The position numbers and the translations under genes were made by a program. The notes below the pieces were generated by a model. The model made no database searches. It had not been told where the DNA came from and was given only the letters and a program-made list of their open reading frames with translations. 64,000 nucleotides of DNA. It comes from Chelonoidis abingdonii (Eukaryota > Chordata > Testudines > Testudinidae). The stretch covers positions 21,138,579 to 21,202,578 of the forward strand of contig NC_133778.1 of assembly GCF_003597395.2 (NCBI RefSeq), written 5' to 3'. Positions 12,901-23,566 of the stretch are shown here, piece after piece; position 1 is the stretch's first letter; each line of letters opens with the position of its first letter.

Positions 12901-13727
12901 CTCTAAATTTATCCTGCAGTAAATCAGTATCTAGGATGTCCCAGAGCTATCAGATTTATATGGTCAGTAGTGGTTCTGTTAGTACCACTCCTGCCTCTGT
13001 GTCAGAACATTATTGATTAGAATCTGTCATCTGGGGGCTGATTCCCCAGTCAGAGGACATGAGTAATTCCCAGTGAAGTCCAGTTTGATGAGTATCTTGC
13101 TAGTGTAGTTTTAAATGCTATGATCAGTCTGACCAACCTCTTAGGAATCCTCTCAGGCATTTTATAGCTATGGAGTGAAAGGGTTGGGATGAATTGTGAT
13201 ATCGCAAAGTCAGTGGGAGTTACTTGTATCCTGTTTGTGGGGAGGAAAAATCATAACCCAGTTTGGGTGTCATATGAAGTGCTGGCAGGCAGGGCAAAGG
13301 AACATGCTGTCCTTTAAATGGAACATTAGATCTCTCTGGGTACCCAAGTGGAAATTAAAAGGACGGTGGCACCCTCCCAAGAGTCATATGTGGCCACTCA
13401 AAATTCTCTTTCACAATAGGTTATTATGTCAAAGGGACATTAAACTACTAGTAAACTCATAATGGCTGTCTTACTTCCTTATTCAGTCCTTGCATTGCAG
13501 GTACCTTAATTCACTGTAAAGTGCTTTGGAGTACCAAGACTCTGAAAAGTGGGCCTTTCATTACAAGAGAATTCTCATGATTGTTCTGCTTTCTTTCCAG
13601 GGTAATTGATGGTCTGGAGACCCTAGATGAGCTGGAGAAGCTCCCAGTGAATGAGAAAACCTACCGACCTCTTAACGATGTTCACATTAAGGATGTCACA
13701 ATTCATGCCAACCCTTTCGCTTCATAG
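3967..13727 (+). CDS. PPIL3: PPIL3, cyclophilin-like peptidyl-prolyl isomerase (complete, 161 aa)
   Basis: Single-domain cyclophilin of the spliceosome-associated PPIL3 type; the family catalyses cis-trans isomerisation of X-Pro bonds. Exons carrying CDS: 3924-3969 (ATG at its last three bases), 5611-5685, 7136-7229, 7975-8042, 8548-8666 and 13601-13727 (TAG at 13725-13727). All junctions are AG/GT and phases join to exactly 161 codons, the length of human PPIL3. A noncoding first exon ends at 2185. Key motifs are [17 protein letters not shown] at residues 42-58, with the catalytic Arg44 and Gln52 positions, and [18 protein letters not shown] at 95-112. The N-terminus is Met-Ala-Val here where human has Met-Ser-Val. 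The last intron (8667-13600) holds a same-strand CR1 LINE. No AATAAA follows the stop before the hAT element at 14052; weaker AATATA and GATAAA variants lie at about 13970-14036. Confidence 0.96.
4185..4305 (+). repeat. Possible MIR-like SINE fragment
   Basis: Weak match to the MIR core pattern (ATTCAAATTCTGGTT, then TCATTTCATCTCTGTTCCCACATAAAAATG). Old and short, in PPIL3 intron 2. Confidence 0.35.
5700..6190 (+). repeat. CR1/L3-like LINE 3' end
   Basis: Diverged text of the CR1/L3 3' end: GTATTGAGAGGAGACAAATA near 5718, AGCCTGTGGAATTCATTGCC near 5890, and GGGATACTGGACTAGATGGA at about 6153. These correspond in order to segments of the intact CR1 3' end at 12.2-12.55 kb. Lies in PPIL3 intron 3, just downstream of the exon ending at 5685. 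Confidence 0.65.
6614..6641 (+). repeat. Poly-C/poly-A tract
   Basis: Run of about 14 C followed by about 9 A in PPIL3 intron 3. Similar C-rich/A-rich tracts occur at about 24632, 31200 and 38058. Confidence 0.85.
7740..7860 (+). repeat. Ancient LINE/SINE 3'-tail fragment
   Basis: Contains CATTGTTTGTACAGCACCTAA followed by CCCTGCCTCAGGCAGCTTAC, a pattern common in old amniote L3/MIR-type tails. A related fragment is seen at about 53310-53390. Confidence 0.4.
10556..12577 (+). mobile_element. CR1 LINE, 5'-truncated, with broken ORF2 (RT and 3' UTR)
   Basis: About 2.0 kb of a CR1 retrotransposon in sense within PPIL3 intron 6. Frame segments 10753-11199, 11266-11484, 11412-11990, 11813-12082 and 12104-12490 together cover the C-terminal part of ORF2. 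Reverse transcriptase motifs are readable: [14 protein letters not shown] near 11420-11460, SKVPQG near 11600, and the catalytic FADDTKL near 11690-11710. A nonsense codon follows NVVPIF at 11197-11199, and at least two frameshifts are needed to link the segments, so it is inactive. The 3' end has the typical ATTCTATG tandem repeat at 12561-12577. The endonuclease domain is absent, which fits the common 5' truncation of CR1. One of the younger-looking repeats here. Confidence 0.93.
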
Positions 13728-14051
13728 ACATAAAGTGCCTGGACAGATTCCTGAGAAGCTGGTCAGACAGACTGCTAATCATAGTGTTGAAGTGACACTA
13801 AAAAGATGTCAATTTGGATCAGACCTTTACAGCTTGAATGCAGGACTTTCAGGAGCTGACAGCATCAGGCAGGATACAAAGGGGAGCCTCAAACTGGCTC
13901 TTCTAGTTCTAGCTATTCCAGACAATCTGCCAAGGCTCTGATTGTGAACTTTAGTTTACTTTTTGTACATATAAGATAAAGGGGAAAGAATCTTTTTAAA
14001 AATATTTTTTCAATCCTTTGTTTTTTGTCTTAATATAACATCAGTTAAAAT
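13728..14051 (+). other. PPIL3 3' UTR (probable) up to hAT insertion
   Basis: Follows the PPIL3 stop. No canonical AATAAA; AATATA at about 14031 and GATAAA at about 13974 are candidate signals. The 3' UTR may read into the hAT element at 14052, which offers AATAAA motifs near 14727-14745. Confidence 0.5.
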
Positions 14052-14907
14052 TAGGGCTGTGGATTAATCACAGTTAACTCTTGCAATTAACTCAAAAATT
14101 AATTGTGATTTAAAAAATTAATTGTGATTAATCCAGTTTTAATCGCACTGTTAAACACTAGAATACCAACTGAAATGTATTAAATATTTTGAATGTTTTC
14201 CTACATTTTCATATATATTGATTTCAATTACAGCACATAAAAAATATACACTTTATATTATTACAAATATTTGCACTGTAAAAATGATAAACAAAAATAT
14301 GTTTAATTCACCTCATACAAGTACTGTAGTGAAATCTCTTTGTTGTGAAAGTGAAACCTGCAAATATAGATGTTTTGTTTGTTACATAACAGCACTCCAA
14401 AATCAAAACAATGTAAAACTTTAGATCCTACAAGTCCAATGAGTCCTACTTCTTGTTCAGCCAATTACTGAGACAAACAAGTTTGTTTACATTTATAGGA
14501 GAGAATGCTGCCCTCTTCTTATTTACAGTGTCACCAGAAAGTGAGAACAGGTATTTGCATGTTCTCACTTTTAGGTGACATTGTAAACAAGAAGCAGGCA
14601 ACATTATTTCCTGCAAATGTAAACACATTAGTAAGTTCAACTTTCATGATAAAGAGATTGCACTAAAGTACTTGTATTAGGTGAATTGAAAATACAATTT
14701 TTTTTTTTACAGTGCAAATACTTGTAATAAAAATAAATATAAAGTAAGCACTGCACACTTTGTATGCTGTGTTGTAAATGAATTCAATGTTTAAAAAGCA
14801 GAAACATCAAAAATATTTAAATAAATGGTATTCTATTGTTTAACAGTGTGATTAATCGCAATTAATTTGTTTAATCACACGATTCATTTACTTGCTTGAC
14901 AGCCCTA
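14052..14907. mobile_element. Non-autonomous fold-back hAT-type DNA transposon
   Basis: 856 bp element with 8 bp target duplication GTTAAAAT on both sides (14044-14051 and 14908-14915), the hAT signature length. Termini are TAGGGCTGT and ACAGCCCTA. The inverted repeat is not confined to the ends. Segments such as ATTAATTGTGATTAA, CACTGTTAAACA, the TATTACAA(A/G)TATTTGCACTGTA block and TTCACCT(C/A)ATACAAGTACT recur in reverse order on the other half, so nearly the whole element is one imperfect palindrome. Only short spurious frames; no transposase. It sits about 325 bp after the PPIL3 stop. Confidence 0.85.
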
Positions 14908-14915
14908 GTTAAAAT

Positions 14916-15732
14916 ATTTGACCAAAATGTCATATTGCTATTCTTCTGAAGCTTTCCCATTAAATCCTAACCTACTGTAATAATTCTTTGAAAAACGGGT
15001 ACATTATGTACCTTTCTTCTAGGTGGAAGCACTCTCAGAGAGCTTTTTGGCTTGTGGGTTAAAGGTTCTGCACAGAGAAGCCCTGCCTTTCATTTCTCCT
15101 GCTGTGTTGAAGTCTGCTAACTTCTCCAATCTACCTAACAGAAAGATCATAAATAACTGCTCCTCCCTCCACTATTACCACTGAAAATTTAAATAACTAC
15201 TTCAATTGTTAGATGAATACATGCAAGTAACATTTGTTCAATAGAAAAATGTATAAGTAGTTTAGCCGACAGTTCACAGCCAGTCCAAAAATCAGACTTT
15301 AGTCTTGTAATAGGAAAGTGTGGCCTGTTTTGCATCACCTGGGTCTGTCCTTAACTAATATATAATAAATCTATGATATCTATTGCAACTGTGTACCAAA
15401 GAAGGCATGTCTAGTAGTGGGGCATACCAAGAACTTGCTTTCCATCTAAAGTGCAGTTACAGCATTCTCTCTCCTCCTGCACAGCCCTTGATACATCTAG
15501 CACAATACTGGTACTACTGAACATGACAGTGTGATTTTTCTAGTGTACAATCCAGACTAATGAGTCACTGTCACCCCAGCCCTTTACAATGCCTCACTGC
15601 TGTAGGCTCCAGCTTGGAGTGCTCACTAACAGCCTCCAGCATGCAAGTCACTCCCAACTAGGTCAGTGTGCGTGCTGCAGCCAGCCAGCCAGCCATAACT
15701 TGGCTCTTACCAGCTGTGGCTATACTGCAGGG
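14916..15732. other. Intergenic sequence without recognised genes
   Basis: Between the fold-back hAT and the solo LTR. Contains a short CCAGCCAGCCAGCCA tract at about 15681. No exon or strong repeat signature recognised. Confidence 0.5.
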
Positions 15733-16604
15733 TGACCCCAACACACTCCAAGTCTTAGTCTTCCCCCCTCCCAGAAATGTATGTCCTATATTGTCCAGAC
15801 TTCTCCTGGACAATGCAAGTTTATAAAAAGTCCATTATTTGCTTTTAACTGCACTAATATGCACATAACTTGCCATCCCAAATGGAGTTTCCCAGACACT
15901 TCAGGTTACACACACTGGATTAGATAAAACAAATTTATTAACTACACAGAGAGATTTTAAGTGAGTACAAGTAATGAGGCATAAAAGTCAGTAATGGCTA
16001 CAAAGAAATAAAGTTAAAATGCCAGTCGTGCCTACCTGAACACACTATATCCAATTAAAGCAAAATTTCTCACCACATGTTTTCAGCAGTCTTACTGATC
16101 AAACTGCTTAGGTCAGGACTCCTTCTCCAGTCCAATGTCTACTTCCTTTATTCCTTTGGGTGCTGTGAACTGATGGGCAGAGAGAGAGAGGGGATATGTT
16201 AGGCTGTTCGTCTTTCCTTTTTAGAGTGTCAGTCCCTCTCTTGAAAAACATTTCCAGCTGAGATTAAGGAGACAAAGAATATAGGGCAGAATGTTCGTTG
16301 CTACTTTTTCCTCACCTGTTTGAGTGCCCTTTGTTTCCCTTCCTGTTTGATGACTCTGTTTACTGCTTAAATGCAAATTAAACAGAGCACACATTCCTGT
16401 GTTTGAGACAGACCTGTTTGCCAACCTCAGTTTGGAACATGAATTAATAACACATTACAGTGGAATCTCGTGACTTCACATGCAATGTTGCCACACATTT
16501 TGTCAGGATGATAATGACCAGGAAATAATTCTATACAAGGTATGCTTTGTGCAAAGATTATTACAATAGGATGTGGAGTGTGGACACAGATACATTCTGT
16601 CACA
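15733..16604 (-). mobile_element. Probable solo LTR (endogenous retrovirus-like)
   Basis: Read on the minus strand the block starts TGTGACAGAATG at 16604 and ends GGGGTCA at about 15733, giving TG...CA ends. A minus-strand AATAAA lies at about 15949-15955, in the downstream part of the unit as expected for an LTR. No gag, pol or env sequence borders it, so a solo LTR is likely. The start resembles that of the LTR-like unit at 53526-54401 (TGTGACAGATA). Target duplication not clear, so the left edge is approximate. Confidence 0.5.
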
Positions 16605-17069
16605 GGTAGTATAAATGTTCATGTCTCTGCACAGCTACTGTTTAAGAATATTAGATGACCATGCATTCTCTAACTTCCTTTTCCTCCTGTTACTCCACAA
16701 GTAATAGAGGCAGAGGGAAGATGGGCCTAGTAGAAAGCAGTGTGTTGTGGGATAAGAGCTACAGTGACCTAGGGCAATGCAGTGATGATGAGAGAAAGGA
16801 GCCTTCTGACAAGTGAAGCCCAGGAGCCTCCATTTGTAAAGAGTGCAGCCTTAAAATGCTTTTGTGCCCCTTCTCTTTCCCCTCGTAAGCCCTTGCTTGA
16901 AAGTGAAATAAACTTGCTGATACTATCCTCAGTTCCTACTTGCCAGAATCCCAAAAAGAATCTCACTTAATTTGGTATGCTTCAGTCTTTGCTCAGGTGG
17001 GACCCAGCCCTGAGCCAGATTTATTGATGAGTGTCCTGTAATACTTGTAATAACAAGCATAGCAACTAA

Positions 17070-17363
17070 GGGTACGTCTAGACTACGCACCGTATCGGCG
17101 TGTTAAAATCGATTGCTCTGGGATCGATATATCGCGTCTAATCTAGACAGGATATATCGATCCCTGAGCGCGCTTATATCGATTCCGGAACTCCACCAAC
17201 CCCAACGGAGTTCCGGAATCAACATGGCGAGCCGCGGACATCGATCCCGTGCGGTGAAGACGGGTGAGTAAATCGATTTTAGATATTCGACTTCAGCTAC
17301 GTTATTCACGTAGCTGAAATTGCGTATCTAAAATCGATTTTATCCCGTAGTGTAGACCAGCCC
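17070..17363. mobile_element. PIF/Harbinger-type MITE
   Basis: 294 bp element flanked by TAA on both sides (17067-17069 and 17364-17366), the 3 bp TWA target duplication of Harbinger elements. Terminal inverted repeats are GGGTACGTCTAGACTACG and, on the other strand, GGGCTGGTCTACACTACG. The interior holds nested palindromes rich in ATCGAT and the arms GAACTCC...GGAGTTC and CAGCTACGT...ACGTAGCTG. High CpG for its surroundings suggests a relatively young insertion. Confidence 0.82.
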
Positions 17364-17889
17364 TAAGTGTCCTGATGCTCCATAAAAGTCAGTCTTACTG
17401 GTCTAGGGTAGGTATCACGATGAGCATTCTATGAAGTAGCAGTGTGCTGCATCTCCAATGACCCCTGCCTGTGGGACTAAGGTACTTTTTTCTTAATGTA
17501 ACCTTATTATCCTAAAGTCATCAAAAAGAGAGGGAAAGAAATGATGACCAGTATAAGAAAAACAATAGATTGCTTGTCCCAAGAAGCCATATACAAACAA
17601 ATTACTAAGGAGCTCATAATTGTAAAGGTCTAAACAGCTGTTTTTCATCTCTCTTCTGACTTACTGCTTTCCACCTCAGTGTCCTGTCATGGGCACTGAA
17701 TACACTGCCCATGCAAATCCCCATCAAATACAGATGACCTGTTTGGATCATGCACTGTTCTACTTTCGAAGGGGAAGATGATGATTTTATGTGATTCTTT
17801 GAGTTTTATGTAAAATCTGCTCTGATGCTTCTTTCCATTGTGGAAATTAGTTTTAGGATTAATTAATGTTTGTGGAGTGCTTTGAATAT

Positions 17890-18110
17890 GAAGAGAGTAT
17901 TCACAAATGGTTAATTTGGGAAATTGGGATTCAAGAGATTTCTGAGTTCTATTCCCAACCCTGTGTCAGACTTGCTCGGTAACCTTAGGTAGATCACTCA
18001 ATTCCCATGCATCTGTATCCCTCCCAGTAAAATGAGGATAATACAGGTTGCGTTGTAAAGCATTGAGACCTATAAATCAAATGCATTCCCTATGTATCAA
18101 AGTATTATTA
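17890..18110 (+). repeat. MIR-like SINE
   Basis: Contains CGGTAACCTTAGGTAGATCACTCAA and CCAGTAAAATGAGGATAATAC in the order of the MIR core and tail. Degraded, intergenic. Confidence 0.6.
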
Positions 18111-18596
18111 TTTTATCCCAAGAAGAGACAATACATTTGATGTGTGAGAAAGTATAAGAGGCTTAAAACCAGCCAATTTGCAGGTTGGAAAGGAGGTAGT
18201 GTGGTTAAACATATTTAGATACTCATGCTGCTTTAGAGCTGCTTTTCAGTGCTGAATCTCAATAGGAGTGCAGGCTGACAGGAGTTTCTAAAGGACATTT
18301 ACTTTGATGTGGTCAGTCTCACATGTAAGGGGTTAGCAATAACAGTTAGAATTTAGACTGTTTCAAAACACCAGAAAAAGTAGGGGTGTAACTGACGTTA
18401 AATTATTTGTTTATATAGACGAATTGATTACAATCATTATCCCAAATGGAAATGGTGAAAGATTCAGCATTTCAGTCCTCTCATTTGACAGTACAGGAAA
18501 GCTGCTTACATATCATTATCTTTGAGGCATTCTATTTAAATATTCCAACACAGGGTGCGGCAGTGGAGTTGGTATAAATTCCTGCAATAAAACATA

Positions 18597-18682
18597 ATGG
18601 ACCAAATTCAGCCCTGATTCAATAGAGCTGCACCCACTTAAATTCAATACAGTTTACACCAAAGCTGAATTGGGCCCACTGT
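18597..18682. repeat. Small palindromic repeat (MITE-like)
   Basis: GACCAAATTCAGCCCTGATT at the left end is mirrored by AAGCTGAATTGGGCCC at the right end. The better copy of the same kind of unit is at 58523-58620. Confidence 0.4.
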
Positions 18683-18979
18683 CAATTAACCAAGTCCATC
18701 TGCAAATTAATGCTTTCATGCTAATGGAAATAACAAATCTCTAGTTGCACTAGATAGTAAAGCTATATTTATCTACAGAAGAAAAACAGTTTCTTGGGTC
18801 AAACTTGTGAGATGGGGAGGCTGTACAGTGAAATTGTGTTGTGCCTGTCCTATGGTGGCTGCTTTCTCACTTCCTGGAGCTTCTGATTCTGCTTATTAGC
18901 TTATTGATGTTGCCATATATTCCTCATTCCTTTTCACAGCTCAAAGCCTGAGTTATATTTGCTCTGCATTGCTTGTATC

Positions 18980-19820
18980 TAGGGTTGCCAGGCATCCAGT
19001 TTTTGACTGGAACGCCCAGTCGAAAAGGGACCCTGGCGGCTCCCATCAGCCCCACCAACTGGTCTGTTAAAAGTCCAGTTGGTGGCGCAGCAGAGGCCCG
19101 GGGCTAAGAGATGCTCCCTACCTGCCCTGGCTCCGCGCTGCTCCTGGAAGCAGCTTCCAGGTCCCTGCAGCCCTTAGGCGCTGGGTTGGCCAGGGACTGG
19201 GAGGCTCCACACGCTGCACCCACCCTGAATACCAGCTCCGGAGCTCCCATTGATTGGGAACAGTGACCAATGGGAGCTGCGGGGGGTGGTGTCTGCAGGT
19301 GCGAAGACAGCGCATACCATGCAGAGCTGCCTGGCTGCCCATGTGCCTAGAGGCTGCAGGGACCTGGCAGCTGCTTCCTCGGAGCCGCGGTAAGCATCGC
19401 TGGGACCCTGCACCCAACCCCCTATCACACTCAGAGCCTCCCGCACTGCAAACCCCTCATCCCTCTTGCTCAGCCCAGAGTCCCCTCCTGTACCCCAACC
19501 CATCATCCCCAGTCCCACCCCCAGTGGAGACCTCACCGCCCCCCGCACCCTGCTGAAGCCCAGAGTCCTCTCTCACACCCCACACCCTCATCCCTGGCCT
19601 TACCCTGGAGCCCACACCCCCTCCCACACCTCAACTCCCTGCACCAGCCCACTGAAAGTGAGTGAGGGTGGGGAAGAGTGAGGGATAGGAGGAGGAGGAT
19701 GGAGGGAGTGGTGGGTGTGTCCTTCTGAGAAGGGGCAGGGCTTGTGTGGAGCCTCAGAGATGGGGTAGGGCAGGGATGTTCAGTTTTAGGTGATTAGAAA
19801 GTTGGCAAATGGCAACCCTA
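18980..19820. mobile_element. GC-rich non-autonomous hAT element
   Basis: 841 bp with perfect 8 bp target duplication CTTGTATC (18972-18979 and 19821-19828) and terminal inverted repeats TAGGGTTGCCA / TGGCAACCCTA. The interior is GC rich, with C-rich monotone text around 19430-19650 that produces long but meaningless open frames on both strands. An inverted CCAAT-box pair (AGCTCCCATTG...CCAATGGGAGCT) lies at 19241-19280. No transposase. Confidence 0.88.
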
Positions 19821-20019
19821 CTTGTATCTTCTACCTCTGTCCCTAGTAACCAATGGCAACAGCAGAAGCAGATGAAAGCAACTGATTGCATGTTTGCTTG
19901 CCACATTGCCAGCAGGACAGAAGGATGAAAATTTTCCTACGGTGCAAGACACTGTTGGTGTCACTAAGGATAATCCTAAGTAACTTAAAAGGTAAAAGGC
20001 AATAAGGATATACAGTCTC

Positions 20020-20573
20020 CCTGTTTAGGCCTCAGATGAGCAAAAGTTCTTCCATGTTTAAATTCTAATTGACCTAACAGGCCAATAAATAGAAAAGGCC
20101 AGGTGCAATGTCCCTTATCAGTTGCCATACAGTTCTAACTGGTCTAAAGTAGAAATAATGAGGCCTGTGCACCTTTAGCAGAAGGACAAGATAACTTGCA
20201 GAAGGAAAACTTACTAATGAGCTGCCGCGGCCAAGATTACTTAATGCACCTGCGCTTACGTAACTGCTACAGGGGGAGGAAGGAGGAGAGGGAGGGGGAA
20301 GACAAAGAAGTGTGTGAGAAAAGAATGCTGCAGCCGGACAGAAGAGGGAGGGGAAACGGGGGCTTGCTAGTCAGCGAGAAAAGTTCTCATGGATATAAAG
20401 GAACAGACTGCTTGTTTTAGGTGTGCTTGATTTGAGGCATCAGTCTCCTGGCACCGCTTTGAGATCTCAAATAAACCTTGCTTGCTTCTCTATCCTGGTG
20501 TGTTTATTGGCGCTGAAGCACTCCGGGCACGGACCACTGATGCTCGCCTTGGGCACATTTGGTTCTTGCAACA
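20020..20573 (+). mobile_element. Probable solo LTR (retroviral type)
   Basis: Shows LTR architecture in order: a promoter-like GGATATAAAGG at about 20390, an AATAAA at about 20469, a GC-richer U5-like stretch, and a CA end in TTGCAACA at 20573. The open frames across it are short and unlike known proteins. The 5' edge and target duplication could not be fixed; the start given is a guess at a TG near 20020. Confidence 0.5.
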
Positions 20574-20766
20574 CTATTAACATGAGTAGTGCAATGCATC
20601 ATGGCTACCCAGAGCTACAGTAAAACTAAAAACATATAATGTTCAAATCCAGTATCACAAGCATTTCAAACCAAGACATGTGTCACATATTTATCCGCAA
20701 AAGGACATTGTTTGCAGTGTTGCTACAACAACACTGAATTGCTGCTATAGCTTTTCAAACGTTCGC

Positions 20767-20890
20767 GATGGTGATGTAGCCATGTGGTCCTAAGATATTA
20801 GAAAGACAAGGTGGGTGAGATATCTTTTATTGGACCAACTTCTGTTGGTGAGAGAGAGAAGCTTTTGAGCTACACAGAGCTCTTCTTCTG
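20767..20890 (-). mobile_element. Penelope-type terminus, single arm
   Basis: On the minus strand it reads AGAAGAAGAGCTCTGTGTAG, CTCAAAAGCTT, CACCAACAGAAGTTGGTCCA, ATAAAAGATAT and ends GGACCACATGGCTACATCACC. This is colinear with the right terminus of the Penelope-like element at 54.6-55.96 kb. The hammerhead-like core is decayed (CAGAAGA and AAAA instead of CTGAAGA and GAAA). Confidence 0.65.
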
Positions 20891-20895
20891 GGAGA

Positions 20896-21130
20896 GATTT
20901 TCAGAGTATGTCTACACTGCAATAAAAGGCCCCTAGCACCTAGTTACTTGGGGTTAGGAGGGTTGGTCCACTGACTAAAAGCAGCAGCGTAGATATTCGG
21001 GATTGGCCTGCAGCCAGGATCTGGGCCACCATTATTCCCTTCCCGCAGGAGTTCAGAGTAGCTGGAGTCCAGCCTGAGCACATATACTGCAATTTTATAG
21101 CCCCTCAACCCAAAATCAGCTGACCTGGCC
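20896..21130. repeat. Possible degraded Harbinger-type MITE
   Basis: Begins GTATGTCTACACTGCAATAAAAG, resembling the TGTCTACACT termini of other units here. The other end is unclear. Confidence 0.3.
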
Positions 21131-21259
21131 AGCCACGGTTGTGTAGCCATGCCCAGGGTGACAACTAAATAGAAAATGGGACAGAGTGTTTCCCATAAGT
21201 ACTTCACAGGTAAGTAGTTCATCCCCTGTTAACTGCTCCACAGGGGCGCTAAGGAGGGA

Positions 21260-21664
21260 TTGAACCCCATTACCCCGTCCAGCCCGCTAGCCCCTGCCCC
21301 CTCTCTGGCGGTGTTCCTTGGAAGCACTGGCAGAGCCTGGCTCAGCCAGCCATAGAAACCGAGACCATCCCCCCGCACCACCAACACACCCTGACGTCAC
21401 TAAGCGCACCGCGCAAATACGATCAGTCACGAGGACGCGCTTTTCTCCACGACTAGCGGCCGGGCGCGCGCACCCCTCTCCCTCCCTCAGAGCAGCCGCA
21501 CGGGCTCGCGCAGGCGCACCCCTGTGTGACGCGGTTCCCTGCTCCAGAAGGTTCTAGCAGTCGGCGGCACCATTTTGTGTGTGTAGGGCGGACTCGGCGG
21601 CTCAGCAGAACCAGCAGACCCCCCCCCCCCCCGAGGTAGCAGCGGGACCAGCCGGAGCGGTGAG
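21260..21664 (+). promoter_or_regulatory. CLK1: CLK1 CpG-island promoter and noncoding exon 1
   Basis: A CpG-rich block (about 21260-22160) precedes the CLK1 coding exons. A perfect cAMP-response palindrome TGACGTCA lies at 21392-21399 and AGAAGGTTCT, a two-unit heat-shock-element-like inverted repeat, at 21546-21555. A donor after 21664 (GAG then GTAAAG) marks the probable end of noncoding exon 1; intron 1 runs to 23566. YY1-like GCCGCCATG and AAAATGGC motifs lie at about 22012 and 22048 in the first intron. Factor binding is inference. Confidence 0.7.
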
Positions 21665-23566
21665 GTAAAGGGGAGTTGGGGGGCGCTGGCTCCCGCCCGT
21701 GTGTCTGTGGTGGGGGTGTCATTTCCTGCCCCAGTCTAGCGGGGGACGGGCACATATCACCGCCCCTGGCCCTGCTTGAAGCCCGGGGTATTGCCCCCGC
21801 CTCGGCACAGGTGGAAGTGTCGCTGTCATCTGCCCCCGCACGACTGGGAAAGGGGCGGCGGCGGGGTGGGGGGGGCTCGTTCCCTGTAGGGGGTGCGGGT
21901 ATGACCCTGGGTCCGCCGCCTGGAGCCGCCCCAGACCGTGAAGGCTTCGCTGGGGTTGTGGCGGCCGTTAAATGCGTTAATCCAGGTAGGAGCCCTCTCC
22001 TCCCCCCCTCCGCCGCCATGTTGTGTCTGTCTGCGCCGAATGGCGAGAAAATGGCTGCGGCTAGTCCCGTGGGGAGAGGCGCCGGCCTCGCGGAGCCAGG
22101 GCATGTGCCTGCCTCGCCCTAAGGGGTTTAGATCGCGAGTGAGAGACCCGGCTTAAGCTCGTCCTCGTACTCCAGGATGGGGTTGTGTTGCCTCCTCAGC
22201 CAAGGAGGGACGTGGCGGGCGCTCGGGGAGGCAGCAGTTGCCCCTGGTATTCGGGGGGGGTGGAGGGGAGGAGCTGCAGGTCAGGGATGATGGACGTTAG
22301 TGACTCCGCAAACCTGGAAGAGGCCTAACACGTGTAGAGGTGACCACAGTGGCCGCTCGGCCTGCTCCTGCCTCGTTCGTGGGGAGCTACGGGGTCTCAG
22401 TAAGAAGGGCCGATGCTGAGCGCCCATGGGAAGGATTTGCTGAAGCTCCCTAGTCTAGAGTGAAGGGGAATGTTGTTTTCCTTCCTTTCACTCATCAGAC
22501 TAGTACATTAGAGAGGCCTGAAAGTACAAGGGCAGCAGGATTGCTAGTGTTGCAGGCACTGCGAAATCTCTAAATGGGGATACAGGATGTCAGGTTCATA
22601 TTTATTTTATTTGTGTGGCAGGAGTGTGTGTTAGGAACTTGAATTGGTTTATGGCTGAAGGGTGGCCTAGGAGAGAAGCTTTGAGTGATATTTTTCCATT
22701 TCCTACTCTTCTCCTCTTTGCAATAAATTAATCAGACTGAGTATATTTAAGCAGTTCACAGTGTATTTTGGTAGCGGCTTGACTGGTAGGTGTAATAGGA
22801 GGAAAGATTGTAATACTTTCTTCATGGATTGTATTTTTTAAATGTACAACCTACCCTAAATTCTGAAGTACTGAGGGACAGTCTTCACTTATTGCTATAT
22901 TTGCTTTCCACAATCAGCTAGCTCTCTATACAACTTTTCCTGAGTGATGTACCAGAGTATTTGGCTTCTTATATCTAAACTAACTGTATTGTTAAATTTA
23001 TTCACCTAAATTTGGGTTATTGCTAATTATGTACTAATGTGTATTATGACTGTTTTAAAACAAACTTTTTATTTGTGGATCATCTAGGCACTTTACCCAG
23101 ATGGACAAACACTCATTTCTTAACCTGTGTATTATATCATTTTTTAAATAGTAACTTTAATAAAATTTTTAAATCTGTTAAAAAAAATACACAAAGTACG
23201 TTGCTAGCTTTTAAAAGCGTGTTGGCTGGATGTTGAGGTAAACGCTTTTCGCTCAAAAATTGATTTAATGGAGGGTGGAATTTGAAGAATGAGTGGTACC
23301 TGCTAGAGTAAGAATATTTGAGTTGATTGTTGGTCCCGTCTCTATAGATGTCGTGATTTTTTTTTTTTTTTGAGACCAAAAACACAGGGGGTGGAGCAAA
23401 AAGAATTCTACAAAACCATGAAGTTCACCAGGAAGACTGAACTATTTTAATCTTTTAATCTCTGTTAGCAGTTTAGATTAGTCTGCTATTTATATTACAT
23501 TGTATTGGTAAATTGTAACTATATTTGGGATGTAATTTAAAGGGGGAATTGGCTTGTCTCTGACAG

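Noticed and set aside
17070..17363. CRISPR-like or riboswitch-like palindromes
   Set aside because: The palindromes belong to a Harbinger MITE in a vertebrate genome; there is no repeat-spacer pattern anywhere in the window.
21453..22122. Long frames of 148-188 codons on both strands upstream of CLK1
   Set aside because: CpG-island composition keeps frames open; they cross the CLK1 noncoding exon and intron and match no family.
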